A stretch of 64,000 nucleotides of DNA from Rutstroemia sp. NJR-2017a BVV2 (lineage: Eukaryota; Ascomycota; Leotiomycetes; Helotiales; Rutstroemiaceae). Below the pieces are notes generated by a model. That model saw only the letters and a list, made by a program, of their open reading frames with translations, did no database searches and was not told where the DNA came from. The position numbers and the translations under genes were made by a program. Positions within the stretch are counted from its first letter, which is position 1; every line of letters starts with the position of its first letter. The stretch is from the NCBI GenBank assembly GCA_002946415.1, contig NJPS01000041.1, positions 372,001 through 436,000 on the forward strand, in the 5' to 3' direction. This document shows positions 1 through 11,063 of this stretch, one piece after another.

Positions 1-2911
1 GAATGACTAAATCGGTAGCGTTACCGCGGTGAAGCTGGTCGTTGACATATTGAATGAGAGGAATGAGATTCATGATCGAATAGCGCTTGAATACCTTCCC
101 GGAGAACCTCGATAGTGCCAGCAGCCATTTGCTCGGGAGTAGAGCAAATTCGGAATCGTTGCGATTCCTATCTTTGCCTCCCAGCGAGCTTAATAGTGAC
201 CATACCAGTACATCATAACCCAGATCGGTAAAGTACTTGGCGCATTCAACGACAACTTCCGTGAGATTGGTGTACGCCTCGATTTGACCCAAAGCAACGC
301 TATAGACCACACCTGGAGATGCATACGCAATCTTCGCGAGGTTTCGCGCCATGCTTGTCAGATTAGTCATACTAATTCTCTTCATGGTGCTCGTCGTCTC
401 TGCTTTCGTGCGGGCAAATGCAGCTCGCATGGCTGGTAACCTTGATATCTGCCCTTCGAACCATTCGGCGTAGATAGAGTATCGAATTGCGATTGGGTAG
501 AATCGAAGCATGCCATAAACCTCGTTGACAACACTTGTATTTGCCTTTGTCAAGCTAAGTGCGGGTACGAGAAGCCGTTTGAGTAGATCCTGCCATCGGT
601 CCAAGTTCTGAGTTGAGTGGTCCTCAGAAAGACTCTTCGTCCCAATCCGAGCCAACTTTGATAGCAAACTTGGGTCTTTACCAATGTTGACCCCAGAATA
701 ATTAAGTAACGATCCGCAAAGAGTAAAGACATCATCGACAGTTTGGCAAACTGGTACATTATCTGCCCATTCATCCCAGTAGAACCTGTACGAATTGTTC
801 TCGTTTGTGTCGAATTTGTCGGCGAAAGGCCAACGTAATTGCTTCCGAGGAGGCAATCTGAGCAAACGCAGTGAACCTTTCGGCATACCACTTTGATCAT
901 AATCGACAATCTCTTTATTTAAACATTCCGAATCCACGGTGGAGGTTGGGCGGCTCATATCGAAGACGTGCTGGATTGAATGATTGAGGATTCGATGAAT
1001 CAAATCAAGTAGGTCTGGATATGCTTCTGGAAGCCAAGGAAATCGGCCAAGGATGAACAGAGATTCTGGAATTGCACCGATGGTTAAGAGACAAGTCAAA
1101 AGCTGGACCTTTTGATCAATAGGGTCATCTAGTTTGTCTTTTTCGTCAACCTCTGCAGTCGCTTTTGCGGATGGGTCATCTTTGCTCGTGGTTTCGCGGG
1201 GTTTTCCGCCATTCGGGAGGGTGTCATCAACAAGAGCTCCAGCCATCATCAAGGCATTCATAGTGCCTCCACGAGCTGTCTTTTCTTTCTCCTCTATTTC
1301 CTTCATTTTCGCATCCCTAACTGCACCCATATCTTCGTCTAAGGGCCAGAGGTGCGGATATAAGTCTTTAAGCGAAATAAATCCAATCTTGATCAATAAT
1401 GCCGTGAGATATATCAAATTTGCAGGTAACACATCTTCGTTGTCGCGGGCCGACGACGCGTAGAAGCGTAGCTTGAAGCCAAGTAACTGAGCTGCAGTCT
1501 TGTTTCCAGAAGGTGGGTAAGTGCCCGTAGTTTTGATCCATTGACGATCCGCGTCCAATGCAGCATCACTCTCGGCCTTGAGCAGACGTTCCTTCTCTTC
1601 CGTATCGACCAATTCTCTCCCACCAAGCTCAAAGAACGCTTCAATTCCGATCTGACGAGCTCGTTCCCAGAATAGCTTATCCCGCACATCTCGTTTTTGT
1701 TTTGCCAACTCCTCGTCCTCCGGACTAGGAAGGTATCCAGGAAAAGTCGGTAGAGCCCACACCGGTAGTCCCCCACATCGGGTGAGAGATCTGCCATCGG
1801 TCTCGCCACTTCTCGGCCACCATGAACTCACTCGCAAGAGCTTGATAAAGAAACGAAAGTGCTTTATGAGGACAGCCGCAAAAACATCTAGAGTAATATC
1901 AAGCACTCTTCCCACATCGAGATCGAACGTCCCTATTAAGCCTTTAACTTTTTCGAATGCATCTTCAACTAAGTCGCTGTTCGGAGGCTCACTCCCGCAG
2001 ATCGTAAAAAGTTCAGTGACAAGTTTGGAGTATCCTTCGGTTTCTTCTCTTAAAAGATTGTAATTTGCTTGGCGGTAAAGAAGGTGGGTAGCTTGTCGAA
2101 TCCCGATGCGTGTGAATGTGTCTCGTGTGAGTCCAAGATTCAGTAATAGCGCAGCATCTAGCTTCTGTCGCATCACAACCGCTGGTATGTTGGTAGCAAA
2201 GGCAAAGGTACGAAGTTGTTGGGCTGACGCTTTTAGATCTTCAGATTCACAAATCATAGATAGGGAATCAAGAAACAAGGTTTGCGGATCGAATGTTCCC
2301 GGAATGTCATCGGCGGGTGCAGTATCTGGGCCCAGAATTTCTTTCACGCAATTACCAGCATCTCCGGCATCGATGCGCCCATCGATAGCTGCGCGGATAA
2401 ATTCTTGAAAGACCGCAGAAAGGTCCATGGTATCTTCATCTTGGCGAGCCTGGATACCAGCATCAACCACCTCCTGCCTCCCAGTTGTATTCCACGCCGA
2501 CACCCGATCGTCTGTAAGAAATGCGTAATCGAAAGGAGAAGGCTCTGGCCTCCAATTCGAAGACATCGATTCGTTCGCCGATATTGTCGTCGGGGTTTGC
2601 GCTGGGGTTTGAGTCGCGCTTGACGGTCGTGGAGGTGGAGACATTGGTCCCGGTGTTGGAGTCGCTCTAGAAGCTATTGTGAGATTGCTCTGACCGTTAG
2701 ATGCACTGCGGTTGTCATTTCTCCGCCCTCTACCACCACCTTGGTTACCCTGGCCTCCTCTGCTACTCCGCCTGCCACCACCTTCGCGCATATCTGGCTG
2801 CCTCTCATGTTGGCCTAGGGACGCATTTGCCGGCCGATGGGGCGCAGGTCTAGTATCTCCCGAATCCACAGACTGCCTATCATTCCTCTTTCTCTTCGCA
2901 CCTGGAGCCAT
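1..2911 (-). CDS. THO2: THO complex subunit 2 (THO2/THOC2), N-terminal part, runs off the window
   Basis: Scaffold subunit of the nuclear THO/TREX complex, which couples transcription elongation to mRNP packaging and export. One open frame of about 970 codons runs from the ATG at 2911-2909 to the left edge without a stop, so the C-terminal part lies outside. Residues 1-90 are basic and disordered (MAPGAKRKRND, then RGG/GGRGRR-like stretches, then proline-rich). After that comes a long helical region typical of the THOC2 N-terminal domain, including LYRQANYNLLREETEGYSKL and PRKQLRWPFADKF. No intron is needed: the frame at 2911 equals the frame at 900 and at base 2. It is divergent from the acetyltransferase gene 575 bp away. 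The ORFs on the opposite strand here are shadows. Family assignment rests on recognised conserved segments. Confidence 0.88.
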   Translation of the reverse strand, partial: MAPGAKRKRNDRQSVDSGDTRPAPHRPANASLGQHERQPDMREGGGRRSSRGGQGNQGGGRGRRNDNRSASNGQSNLTIASRATPTPGPMSPPPRPSSATQTPAQTPTTISANESMSSNWRPEPSPFDYAFLTDDRVSAWNTTGRQEVVDAGIQARQDEDTMDLSAVFQEFIRAAIDGRIDAGDAGNCVKEILGPDTAPADDIPGTFDPQTLFLDSLSMICESEDLKASAQQLRTFAFATNIPAVVMRQKLDAALLLNLGLTRDTFTRIGIRQATHLLYRQANYNLLREETEGYSKLVTELFTICGSEPPNSDLVEDAFEKVKGLIGTFDLDVGRVLDITLDVFAAVLIKHFRFFIKLLRVSSWWPRSGETDGRSLTRCGGLPVWALPTFPGYLPSPEDEELAKQKRDVRDKLFWERARQIGIEAFFELGGRELVDTEEKERLLKAESDAALDADRQWIKTTGTYPPSGNKTAAQLLGFKLRFYASSARDNEDVLPANLIYLTALLIKIGFISLKDLYPHLWPLDEDMGAVRDAKMKEIEEKEKTARGGTMNALMMAGALVDDTLPNGGKPRETTSKDDPSAKATAEVDEKDKLDDPIDQKVQLLTCLLTIGAIPESLFILGRFPWLPEAYPDLLDLIHRILNHSIQHVFDMSRPTSTVDSECLNKEIVDYDQSGMPKGSLRLLRLPPRKQLRWPFADKFDTNENNSYRFYWDEWADNVPVCQTVDDVFTLCGSLLNYSGVNIGKDPSLLSKLARIGTKSLSEDHSTQNLDRWQDLLKRLLVPALSLTKANTSVVNEVYGMLRFYPIAIRYSIYAEWFEGQISRLPAMRAAFARTKAETTSTMKRISMTNLTSMARNLAKIAYASPGVVYSVALGQIEAYTNLTEVVVECAKYFTDLGYDVLVWSLLSSLGGKDRNRNDSEFALLPSKWLLALSRFSGKVFKRYSIMNLIPLIQYVNDQLHRGNATDLVI

Positions 2912-3486
2912 CTCCAACTCAATCGATAATACTCAACGATCTCTGTACATGTGTATCGAACGATGAAAGGCGCAAAGAAAGGTTATGCAAAATGGAATAG
3001 GCTGTGTCAACGTCAGATTAATCGATGATTGTCAAGTCCAACGGCGTTAGCAGAAAATGACTTTTATACCGGTCAGAGGTATATGCGACAATTGGCGATT
3101 AATGAGAGTTGGATTTCATTTCGACAGCAATGAATATCTGAGTAAACGAACTTCTCGAAATTCAGTGATGAAGCTTCCCGCGTTCGCGTGCTGTAGTAGA
3201 CTAGTGCCAGTTGAGCATTAGTGTGGTTCGGGCTTGCTTCTGATGTGCTTATGTAAGAAACTGTCTTTATCCTTGTTCGTCGCACAGCATAAAAGCTCAA
3301 ACTCCGATTTACCGGCCGAGGACGGAAAAAAAATTAAATTTCTAGCTTTGTCGGAGCTGTGACTGGTTCCTCATGACGTTTTCTGGGGATCTTCCCCTTC
3401 TTCTCCAATGAGTCAAGAAACGTTCATAGAATGTTTTAAAGCAATCAACACCCTCAAATAATCTCCTACTTTCCTAATCATCCCCA
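2912..3486. promoter_or_regulatory. Divergent intergenic promoter region, THO2 / acetyltransferase
   Basis: No gene seen. It lies between two divergent start codons. It contains a perfect Gcn4/CPC1-type site at 3409-3415 and a CRE-like TGACGT at 3374-3379. Confidence 0.6.
3409..3415 (+). promoter_or_regulatory. Gcn4/CpcA (cross-pathway control) type site TGAGTCA
   Basis: The heptamer TGAGTCA is the core bound by the bZIP factor Gcn4/CPC1/CpcA and lies 72 bp upstream of the start codon of an amino-acid biosynthesis gene. Seven bases occur by chance, so position and pathway are the main support. Confidence 0.45.
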
Positions 3487-5158
3487 ATGGCTTCATCGTC
3501 CTTGGACCAGAACGGCTCAGCAGGCTTAGAAAGCCCAGTCCTAAAATATGGTCAGTATAACCTCTTTTCTCTTCAAGAGCTCGCATGTATACCCCACCAT
3601 GAAGGACGGTGACTGAATACTACAAGAAAGAACGCGGCAACAACCCGAGAACCCTTTCGCGTCTCTCATACCAGACCAAACTATTGCGATAATACCTTCT
3701 TTCACATTGGAGTCCGGGGTTACGCTGCGAAATGTTCCCTTGGCATATAGCACGAGAGGAAAACTTTCTCCAAACGGCGATAATGCTATGGTAATCTGCC
3801 ATGCCTTGACTGGCAGTGCGGATGTTAGTGATTGGTGGGGTCCTCTTCTTGGTGGACCTGGTAGGGCCTTTGATATATCCAGATTCTTTGTGATCTGTAT
3901 GAACAGTCTTGGGAGTCCATATGGTAGTGGCAGCCCCGTTACCTGCAAAGATGGCGACCCAAAGCAAGAGCGCTATGGCCCAGAATTCCCATTGACGACT
4001 ATCAGAGATGATGTTAAGTATGATACTCCCAGGCCACCGTCCAAGCGACAGCACTAACAGTATTCCAGTTTCCATAAACTTCTTCTCGACGATTTGGGAG
4101 TGCGTCAGGTAGCAGCTGTGATTGGAGGATCAATGGGGGGAATGCTGGTTCTAGAGTGGGCATACTTTGGAAAAGACTACGTTCGATGCATTGTCCCAAT
4201 CGCAACTTCCAGCAGACATAGTGCATGGGGCATTAGCTGGGGAGAAGCGCAGCGACAGAGCATATATGCGGATCCTAAATACGATGATGGCTACTACCCA
4301 TTTTCTGATCCTCCATCGGCAGGTCTTGGTGCCGCCCGTATGTCGGCTTTACTCACATATCGAAGTCGGAACTCATTCGAAGCAAGATTTGGACGAAATA
4401 TTCCTGACGCTTCGAAAAAGCAGACGATTAGTGAAAACCAACAACCCACGACGCCGTCTGATATTCATCGAGCAATTCACAATGATGGACACAGGCCAAC
4501 ACGGTCACCATTTTCTTCGAGACCAGGTAGTTCGGCTGCTATCTCAACCATTGCAAGTCAGCCCGCGGCCACGAGTGGAGTAAATTCCTCGAATTTCACA
4601 GATCCTCAATTCCACGGCGCAACACCCTCGACAACTCCTCCGACGGAACCAACCCCACTCACCAAGCGCAAATCGACCTCGCATTATTTCTCTGCACAAT
4701 CATATCTCCGTTATCAAGGCGAAAAGTTTGTCAAACGTTTTGATGGGAATTGCTACATTGCCATTACCCGGAAACTGGACACCCACGACGTTTCAAGATA
4801 TCGAGTTTCAGCAGACTCACCAAACCCTATTGCAGAAGCGCTTTCACAAATTCAGCAACCAACATTAGTCCTTGGTATTGAAAGTGATGGACTCTTCACG
4901 TTTGACGAGCAAAAGGAAATCGCAACTTCTGTTCCAAACTCTCGACTGGAAAAGATTGATTCACCAGAAGGTCATGACGCATTCCTTCTGCAGTTTGAAC
5001 AGGTCAATCACCATATCCTGGAGTTCTTGAACGAAGTTCTACCTGATATCATGGGAGCACCAGGCATTGAAGACGTACAGGCCGAGGAAGGTGTTGGAGC
5101 TGTAACCAAGAGCAGCACTTTTGGTGAAGCGGAAGTCGATGATATCACTGCGTGGTAG
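3487..5158 (+). CDS. MET2: Homoserine O-acetyltransferase (MET2-type alpha/beta hydrolase)
   Basis: Transfers acetyl from acetyl-CoA to homoserine in methionine biosynthesis. Exons 3487-3550, 3627-4017 and 4069-5158 give 514 aa. Introns (3551-3626, 4018-4068) have GT..AG ends, and the second carries branch point CTAAC. The join LKYERTRQQPENPF restores the family N-terminus. Alpha/beta-hydrolase landmarks are the oxyanion segment HALTGSADVSDWW, nucleophile Ser173 in GGSMGG, Asp425 (ESDG) and His454 (EGHDAF). A Ser/Thr/Pro-rich insertion of about 100 residues sits between the core and the C-terminal strands, as in other filamentous-fungal members. Related fungal enzymes acylate serine instead, so the substrate is inferred from overall similarity. 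Confidence 0.88.
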
Positions 5159-6033
5159 AATGTGGATGGGTGGTGGGACTCACCTCCTACAAGCCCCTAC
5201 TTGCTTTCGGACTACTCAAATGTTCGACAACAACATGCAACGGTAAGCCCTTCATTCTCTTGCGAATATTGTTCCTTTCCCTTCCTACTATATGACGAAA
5301 TATTTCGGATGTTAAACACATACAAAACTCCGAGAGCGCAAAACCGTGTGGAGATTTCCGTTGCCTTCCTTCTGATTGTTCAATTCTCTCTGCGTATATG
5401 TTTGATTATCTTACAAGGAAGGATATCATGCTAACAATGGTAGAAGGATACGTGCCTAGATGCAGTACAGAGATAGATATTGTCAATATTTAGGTGGATT
5501 AGACTCTTCCGCAAATTCATACAAAATACCACAGGGTGATGATGTATTAGATAGATATCCATCTGGCAGGTGGTCAGGAGGAGCAATTGACCCCCTTGTA
5601 CATTAAATGTCCATATCCAATATTTCGAGATAGAAATCAGAGTGTTCATCCATGGACAAAAATATCACTGATGCGCTGTGATTTTTCTCCATGTATGCCC
5701 AAGTGTCTATTCGTGTTCGTATCACTCATTGCCCTAAGAAATGATTGGCCGCCAACACGTCGGGACGAGGTGACTGGGGTATGTTCCAGCATTTACGTGA
5801 ACAGATCGATGGCTGATGACGGATGATCCCTCATCTTTTACCACGAGCAGTTGGCATTTATCCGCATCGGTATTCGGATTTGGTGCACAGCCGTTAATTT
5901 AAACTTCTTCTTTCCCTTCCAAGCTTCTTCTTCCTTTACCATCACCCGCAAATTCCAAGGCTGGGGTTTTGCTAAAATCAATTGCGTATTTGATCATAAT
6001 CATGCCCAGCTATGATCGCCTTTTCGTGCTCGG
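5159..6033. other. Intergenic, no gene seen
   Basis: AT-rich 3' flank of the acetyltransferase gene. Only short ORFs without recognisable domains or splice logic are present. Confidence 0.5.
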
Positions 6034-6376
6034 TTACCTGGTCTTATTGGTCGGTTCTCGTCCTAAAAAGTCGATTAATTCGGGGTGGCTGCGATATGGC
6101 TGCAGCAAAGTTCCCGTCGATGTTCCAGCTCTGTCATATCGCGCCCAATCCGTCTTGACTTTCTCTCCACTCTCGGGATCGTGAACTAGTTCTCCGATGA
6201 GATGTACTGCATCTTGATCTGGATACGCTTGCGGGGCGGCACTTGACTGCACTCGGCAGACATGGCATGGGATCTTATGATTGATGCTGGCTTAACTGCT
6301 TACTTGCTTGTCCAGTGACATACCGTGGTTGAATTGAAGTAAGATCGTCGTCAGCTATGTCTTGGTTTGAAGTCAT
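6034..6376 (-). CDS. Possible small two-exon gene, 86 aa, function unknown
   Basis: Not a recognised family. On the minus strand, exon 1 (6376-6324, MTSNQDIADDDLTSIQPR) can be joined to exon 2 (6241-6034) across an intron starting GTATGT and ending AAG. The product is hydrophilic with a coherent C-terminus (ESGEKVKTDWARYDRAGTST, then LLQPYRSHPELIDFLGRE). The second exon reads as a plausible protein but has no in-frame ATG of its own, which is why splicing is proposed. No signal peptide or membrane segment. The acceptor (TCAAG) is weak, so the model is tentative. Confidence 0.4.
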
Positions 6377-7339
6377 GATTTCATGCTAAGAAGGTAAGCT
6401 TTGTTTCTAAGGATCGCACAAGCCAAGCACATGCGAGTCCACTCGTAAGTACGCTCTATACTTGGTGGTTGGCAGAAATAATTGTAGTCTCTTCGCAAGC
6501 TGCATACTTCTATAGTTCATCTGATTGGTTTATCTGTCGAAGCTGTCAGAAAGCGAAGCGACAGGGACTACCATTACAATTATTCATGCTTTAGACGGTA
6601 CTTGTGGTCTATTTACAGATAGGATCGGGAACTGGGAGGTGAAGAGAACGAAAAGAGGCGTTGAGGAGGGACAAAGACGTAAGCTCGACGGTTTCATGAC
6701 AACCTTACAGCCCAGTACGTCAAAGAAGAAAACGAAGGCCGGCTGTACTACATTCCAATCAAATTCCCTTCAACATTTATATCCTGCACCGCGCTCCAAA
6801 ATCGGGGGTCAAACAACGTCTTTCTTTAAATTTGCTACCAGCTATCTGCTATCTACCTCCAACCCCCAACCTGCATTTCCACATTCTTCAATTGCATCAC
6901 TCCGTGTACACGGCAAACGCTACGCTACACCTCCTACCGACAAACAAATCAGTGCAGGATTTCCACCTACCTAACCCCACAACATTGCACTAATTATTCG
7001 CGGCGATCATCATCTGAACGCTGTTGATGACGACTTCATTCAGCCGCTGCTAATTCCACATTTGATCTTTTGCTAGGATACCTCGATACTTTATTTTGAC
7101 CAGCTCGCTCCTGCTAATTGTGAAGATATCTGGAATTCTCTTTATTTCATGCTCTGTTCTACTTCACTCTCCACACATGCAATAGACAGGTGCGACTACT
7201 TATGCTGAAGAGTAGTTGCGATCTATTCATGTCCCCTTCCTCCTCTCTCTTACACAACCACTCCCACCGTTCAACACACACAAAACATTGATCGATTTCA
7301 ACACAACTCGTTCAATCGCAAATCACAAATATCACCAAA
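6377..7339. other. Intergenic, upstream of the sterol reductase
   Basis: No gene supported. A 149-codon ORF at 6525-6974 has no recognisable domain and a composition like untranslated DNA. The last 130 bp before 7340 are CT/CA-rich, as in a fungal 5' leader. Confidence 0.5.
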
Positions 7340-8994
7340 ATGGAGACCATCATCCTCCCCACACCGAGTCTCCATAACTCAAACGAGAACCCGCAAGAAC
7401 AAGAAAAAGCAAACGGTGCCATAAGACGAACACGGCTAACTTCATTCTCCACGTCCCGAGACTCAGGCATCTCATGGGGTCGACGGCACCATCACGGCTC
7501 ATGGCTCCATTCCCTAGGCTGTCTCAGCATCATGATGATATGTCCCTTGATAGTCATATTCTACTGGATCACGCTCTCCTCATTCGGCGGCTCCCTGTTC
7601 TCGGCCTATAAATCCATGCTCATCGCCGGACCCGCGTCTTTCCTCTGGCAATATGCACCACGCGGAGACCTCCCAACCAGCATAGGCTACGCAAGTTGGT
7701 TGCTCTTCCAAGCTGCTCTGTATCAATTCCTCCCCACGAAATTAAGCACAGGTCAGCTCACGCCTGCAGGCCATCTGCTCAAATACCGTACGAATGGCCT
7801 GTCCGCTTATATCGTTACGCATCTTTTATTTGTTGCTTTGTCTTACGCCGGAATCCTGAATCCGGCCATCTTGGCGAAGAACTGGGAGGCTTTGCTCGTT
7901 TGTGCGAATGTGTACGGGTTTCTGCTATCGGGGTTTGCGTATTTGAAGGCATGCATTAGCCCGACGCATGAGGGAGACAGGAAGTTTTCTGGTGAGTTGC
8001 GCAGTTTTTATTCTTTCTAATGAAAAGGGGAATTTTTGCGGGAGATATTGACATGTGACATTTCTAGGTTCTATTTTGTATGATTTGTACATGGGCGTAG
8101 AGCTCAATCCTAGATTTGGGAGATATTTCGATTTCAAACTCTTTCATAACGGACGGCCTGGAATCATTGCTTGGACGTTAATGTATGTACTTTCCACGAC
8201 TGCTACCCTACACCTAACCATCATCTTCTGGAGCCTATCCCCATTCATCCCCTTCTTCTTCTACTCCCATGACTAACAACCACAACAGCGACCTTTCCTT
8301 TATAGCACACCAATACCAAACCCATGGCTTCATCACCAATTCCATCCTCCTCAGCACTTTTCTGCATAGCATCTACGTCATCGACTTCTACATCAACGAA
8401 GACTGGTATCTCCGCACCATCGACATCTGCCACGACCATTTCGGCTTCTATCTTGCATGGGGCTCGATGGTATGGCTGCCGTCAATGTACACCTTGCAAA
8501 CGCAATATCTAGCCCGCAACCCCATCTCTCTACATCCGGTTACCGCGTTGACGCTTTTGATCACGGGTGTGAGTGGATATGTGTTATTCAGATCTGTCAA
8601 TTACCAAAAAGACCTGGTAAGAAGAACAGGAGGTGATTGCATGATCTGGGGCAAGAAAGCAGAAGTCCTACGAATGAAGTATAAGACTGGCGATGGAAAA
8701 ACTCACGAGAGTTTGCTGCTGTGCTCGGGCTGGTGGGGTATCGCGAGACATGTTAATTATGTGGGGGATCTAGCGCTAAGCTTTAGTATGTGTGCGGCAG
8801 CGGGGTTGGCGGGGTGGGGAAAAGGGGGTGAAGGTCAAGGCCATCTTTTGCCCTGGACGTATGCGATTTTTATGACGGTGCTGCTGATTCATCGGTGTTG
8901 GAGGGATGAGGAGAGGTGTGCGAAGAAGTATGGGGTGGGGTGGGAGAGGTATTGTGCTAGGGTGGGCTGGGTGCTGGTTCCGGGGATTTGGTGA
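7340..8994 (+). CDS. Sterol delta-7 reductase (7-dehydrocholesterol reductase-like, ERG4/ERG24 superfamily)
   Basis: Membrane enzyme that reduces the C7-C8 double bond of sterols with NADPH, normally in the ER. Exons 7340-7991, 8068-8182 and 8289-8994 give 490 aa. Introns 7992-8067 and 8183-8288 are canonical. The core is unusually close to animal DHCR7: [75 protein letters not shown] and the C-terminal [15 protein letters not shown] with WERYC. Several hydrophobic membrane segments follow a polar 50-residue N-terminus. These motifs fit DHCR7 better than the C14 (ERG24) or C24 (ERG4) reductases of ergosterol synthesis. The first half of the CDS is C-rich and the last 250 bp G-rich on the coding strand. 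Confidence 0.88.
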
Positions 8995-9875
8995 GGGGTG
9001 GATAGAAATTGGGGGTGTGCAAAGGGGATGAATAGTGGGAGAGGGGAGGAGATGAGGTAGAACGAAATGAGCAGGCAAGATGGAGGAGATATCGCTCGAA
9101 TTGGTTGGTTGCTGGTAAACATGATTATGAGTATGAAGAAGAGAAGAGAAGAGTATCTCACATCATTTCTTATCATACCATACCTTGCATGAGGAGGAGA
9201 CAACTGGCGCTGGAATTTTTAACCTCGATACCAAGAAGCAGAAATATGCGACGAGCAAATAGAATTAGAATTATTTTGCAAAGATGGGAAGATGACGAGG
9301 GGGATGAAATAGCTATAGAAGTTCAGATAGATTAGATTATAAGTAAGTGAGTAAGAGAGAATAAATAGAGTAGATTCGCATAAGTATTTTTACTTTTCAT
9401 GTTTGATTTGATGTTTTGGGGGAAGCGGGAGATAAGGGGTAGAGGGGTAGAGGATTATAGTTATATAGTATAGTGTTGAAGTTAGGATCAATTGATAATA
9501 AAGATAACAATGAAGATAGAAAGAAATAACTTAGAGAGAATTATATTTCATCTCAATAATATAGTTATATCAAATCAAATCAAAGAGAATATACTTGTGC
9601 TGATACGAGTAATATTCTAGAAATGTTCTCTCATCTCAGATCTCACTCCCCACCTCACATCATCCTCCTCCCCCCCTGTCTGTATCCCTATCCCGCCAAA
9701 AGTAGAATAACCCGAGACTTCCCACCACACACTCTTCCTCCCCTCATCCTCCCTTCACCGTCCTTCTTTCCTTCCTTCCATTATTCTTTTGCCCTTCTCT
9801 CATTCTTCCTCTTTTAGATCTGACTACACCGTTTGTTCCTTCAGGATCAGCCCTCTTTTTTAGAAATTTTACGTT

Positions 9876-9896
9876 GGGCTTCGGGCTTCGGGCTTC
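9876..9896 (+). repeat. 7-bp unit GGGCTTC repeated three times
   Basis: Three perfect tandem copies of GGGCTTC. Related CGGGC/CCGGAT words continue to about 9990. Confidence 0.8.
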
Positions 9897-10055
9897 AGAC
9901 CCGGCTCTAGGGCTGAGATCCGGATCTGGCGTTGGGGTCCGGATTTTGGCCCATTTAAGATTGTGGGTACGGGCCGGATTTTGGGGATTGCGGATTGAGT
10001 TATGCATATGCCGCGGAGTTTGGTATAATTTATCGGATTTTGTTGGTATAGTCAA

Positions 10056-10093
10056 GAGTCAAGAATCGGATTCAGAGTTAAGAGTCGAATTCA
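10056..10093 (+). repeat. 19-bp imperfect tandem duplication
   Basis: Two adjacent 19-bp units (GAGTCAAGAATCGGATTCA and GAGTTAAGAGTCGAATTCA), followed by a more decayed third unit starting GAGTCAAGATCC. Differences are mostly transitions. Confidence 0.7.
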
Positions 10094-10151
10094 GAGTCAA
10101 GATCCAAGACTCGGACCAAAATTCAGACCAGGAAAACATGGTCTGCGCAGT

Positions 10152-11063
10152 TCAATTCTTCCGCAGAGCTTGGTGGCGCCGCCGAGATCGTAAGCGGTTG
10201 TTGGAGCGGAGAAGGGATGAAGATGAAGGCTGGGATGGCGACTGGTCGTCAGAACGACGAAAAGATTGGGATCGTCCCTCGGAACGGAAACATCGTGTGC
10301 AGTCGAGGAAGGAGAAGATGGCGCGGACGAAGGCGCGGACGTGGGTGGGGATTGGGGTGTGGGAGTTCGTTGGGGGGTTGTTTTTGGTGGCGGGGGAGGA
10401 GGAAGGGTGGGTTGTGGGGGGGTGGTGAGGAGAGGGAGAGGAGGTTTGGAGGGGGGTTTGAGGGGGAAGGGGTTGAAGGGGGATGGGTTGGTGCTTGGTG
10501 GTGGTTGTGGTGGGAGACTTTACGTTGAATGGGCCTGGACCTGAGTCTGGGGAAGTGAATAGAAGGTCGTCGGAAGGGGAGGGATATTTTGGTGTGGGCG
10601 TAAGGAACTGCTCCTGCGGGCTTAAGGGCGATATTTTGTGATATGGAGAAGAGGGCGACTTGAGATTAGAGGCATATTGTGGGATTCTGAGGTGGGGATA
10701 CTCGTCTTTACTGTGAAAAGATGAGAGGGCGTGGTATTGAGCAAGCGCCGGAGCAGCGGATGTAGGGTTCTGACTTGAGGGAAAGTTGGTTTGGGAGGCG
10801 GATGTCGCTGGCGGACTGGTGGCAGACACAGGCTGCAGCTTGGATATCGCTGCCAGATCGGTGTAGGATGTTAGGCTCGGGTATTTTGGAGTAGAGCTGC
10901 CACCACTGGAAGGGATTTGGGTATCTGGAGAAGTGGCGTCTTTAGAAAATGGCGACGGCGAATCAGTGCCAAAAGGCGACTTAGAAGAGTCTGCCGGTCT
11001 GCTCAAAGATTTTGGAGAATCCTCAGTTGGATGTGGCGGAACGGCTTGATGATTGATCGACAT
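10152..11063 (-). CDS. Hypothetical Ser/Pro-rich disordered protein, 303 aa
   Basis: No family recognised. A single open frame runs from the ATG at 11063-11061. Residues 1-240 are almost all Ser, Pro, Thr, Asn, Gln and Lys, with repeated SP and TP pairs (SPSPFSKDATSPDTQIPSS) that would suit proline-directed phosphorylation. The last 60 residues become Arg/Ser-rich (SEGRSQSFRRSDDQSPSQ, then RSNNRLRSRRR). No membrane segment or signal peptide. The opposite strand of 10300-10500 is extremely G-rich, and the ORFs there look like shadows. A real but fast-evolving nuclear or cytosolic protein is likely. A chance ORF in low-complexity DNA cannot be excluded. Confidence 0.55.
   Translation of the reverse strand: MSINHQAVPPHPTEDSPKSLSRPADSSKSPFGTDSPSPFSKDATSPDTQIPSSGGSSTPKYPSLTSYTDLAAISKLQPVSATSPPATSASQTNFPSSQNPTSAAPALAQYHALSSFHSKDEYPHLRIPQYASNLKSPSSPYHKISPLSPQEQFLTPTPKYPSPSDDLLFTSPDSGPGPFNVKSPTTTTTKHQPIPLQPLPPQTPLQTSSPSPHHPPTTHPSSSPATKNNPPTNSHTPIPTHVRAFVRAIFSFLDCTRCFRSEGRSQSFRRSDDQSPSQPSSSSLLRSNNRLRSRRRHQALRKN

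Larger units (their letters stand above)
8995..10151. other. Convergent intergenic region, no gene seen
   Basis: A purine-rich tail (to about 9060) is followed by AT-rich sequence (9230-9620), a pyrimidine-rich block (9640-9820) and short direct repeats (9876-9896, 10056-10093). The small ORFs here are low-complexity. Confidence 0.5.

Noticed and set aside
550..2966. Series of ORFs of 84-131 codons on both strands over the left edge
   Set aside because: All lie in other frames over one continuous conserved THO2 frame on the minus strand.
6525..6974. 149-codon plus-strand ORF
   Set aside because: No domain, no splice or promoter support, irregular composition; judged a chance ORF.
10217..10544. 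Gly/Arg-rich ORFs on the plus strand
   Set aside because: Complement of the Ser/Pro-rich minus-strand frame; the G-rich strand alone explains them.
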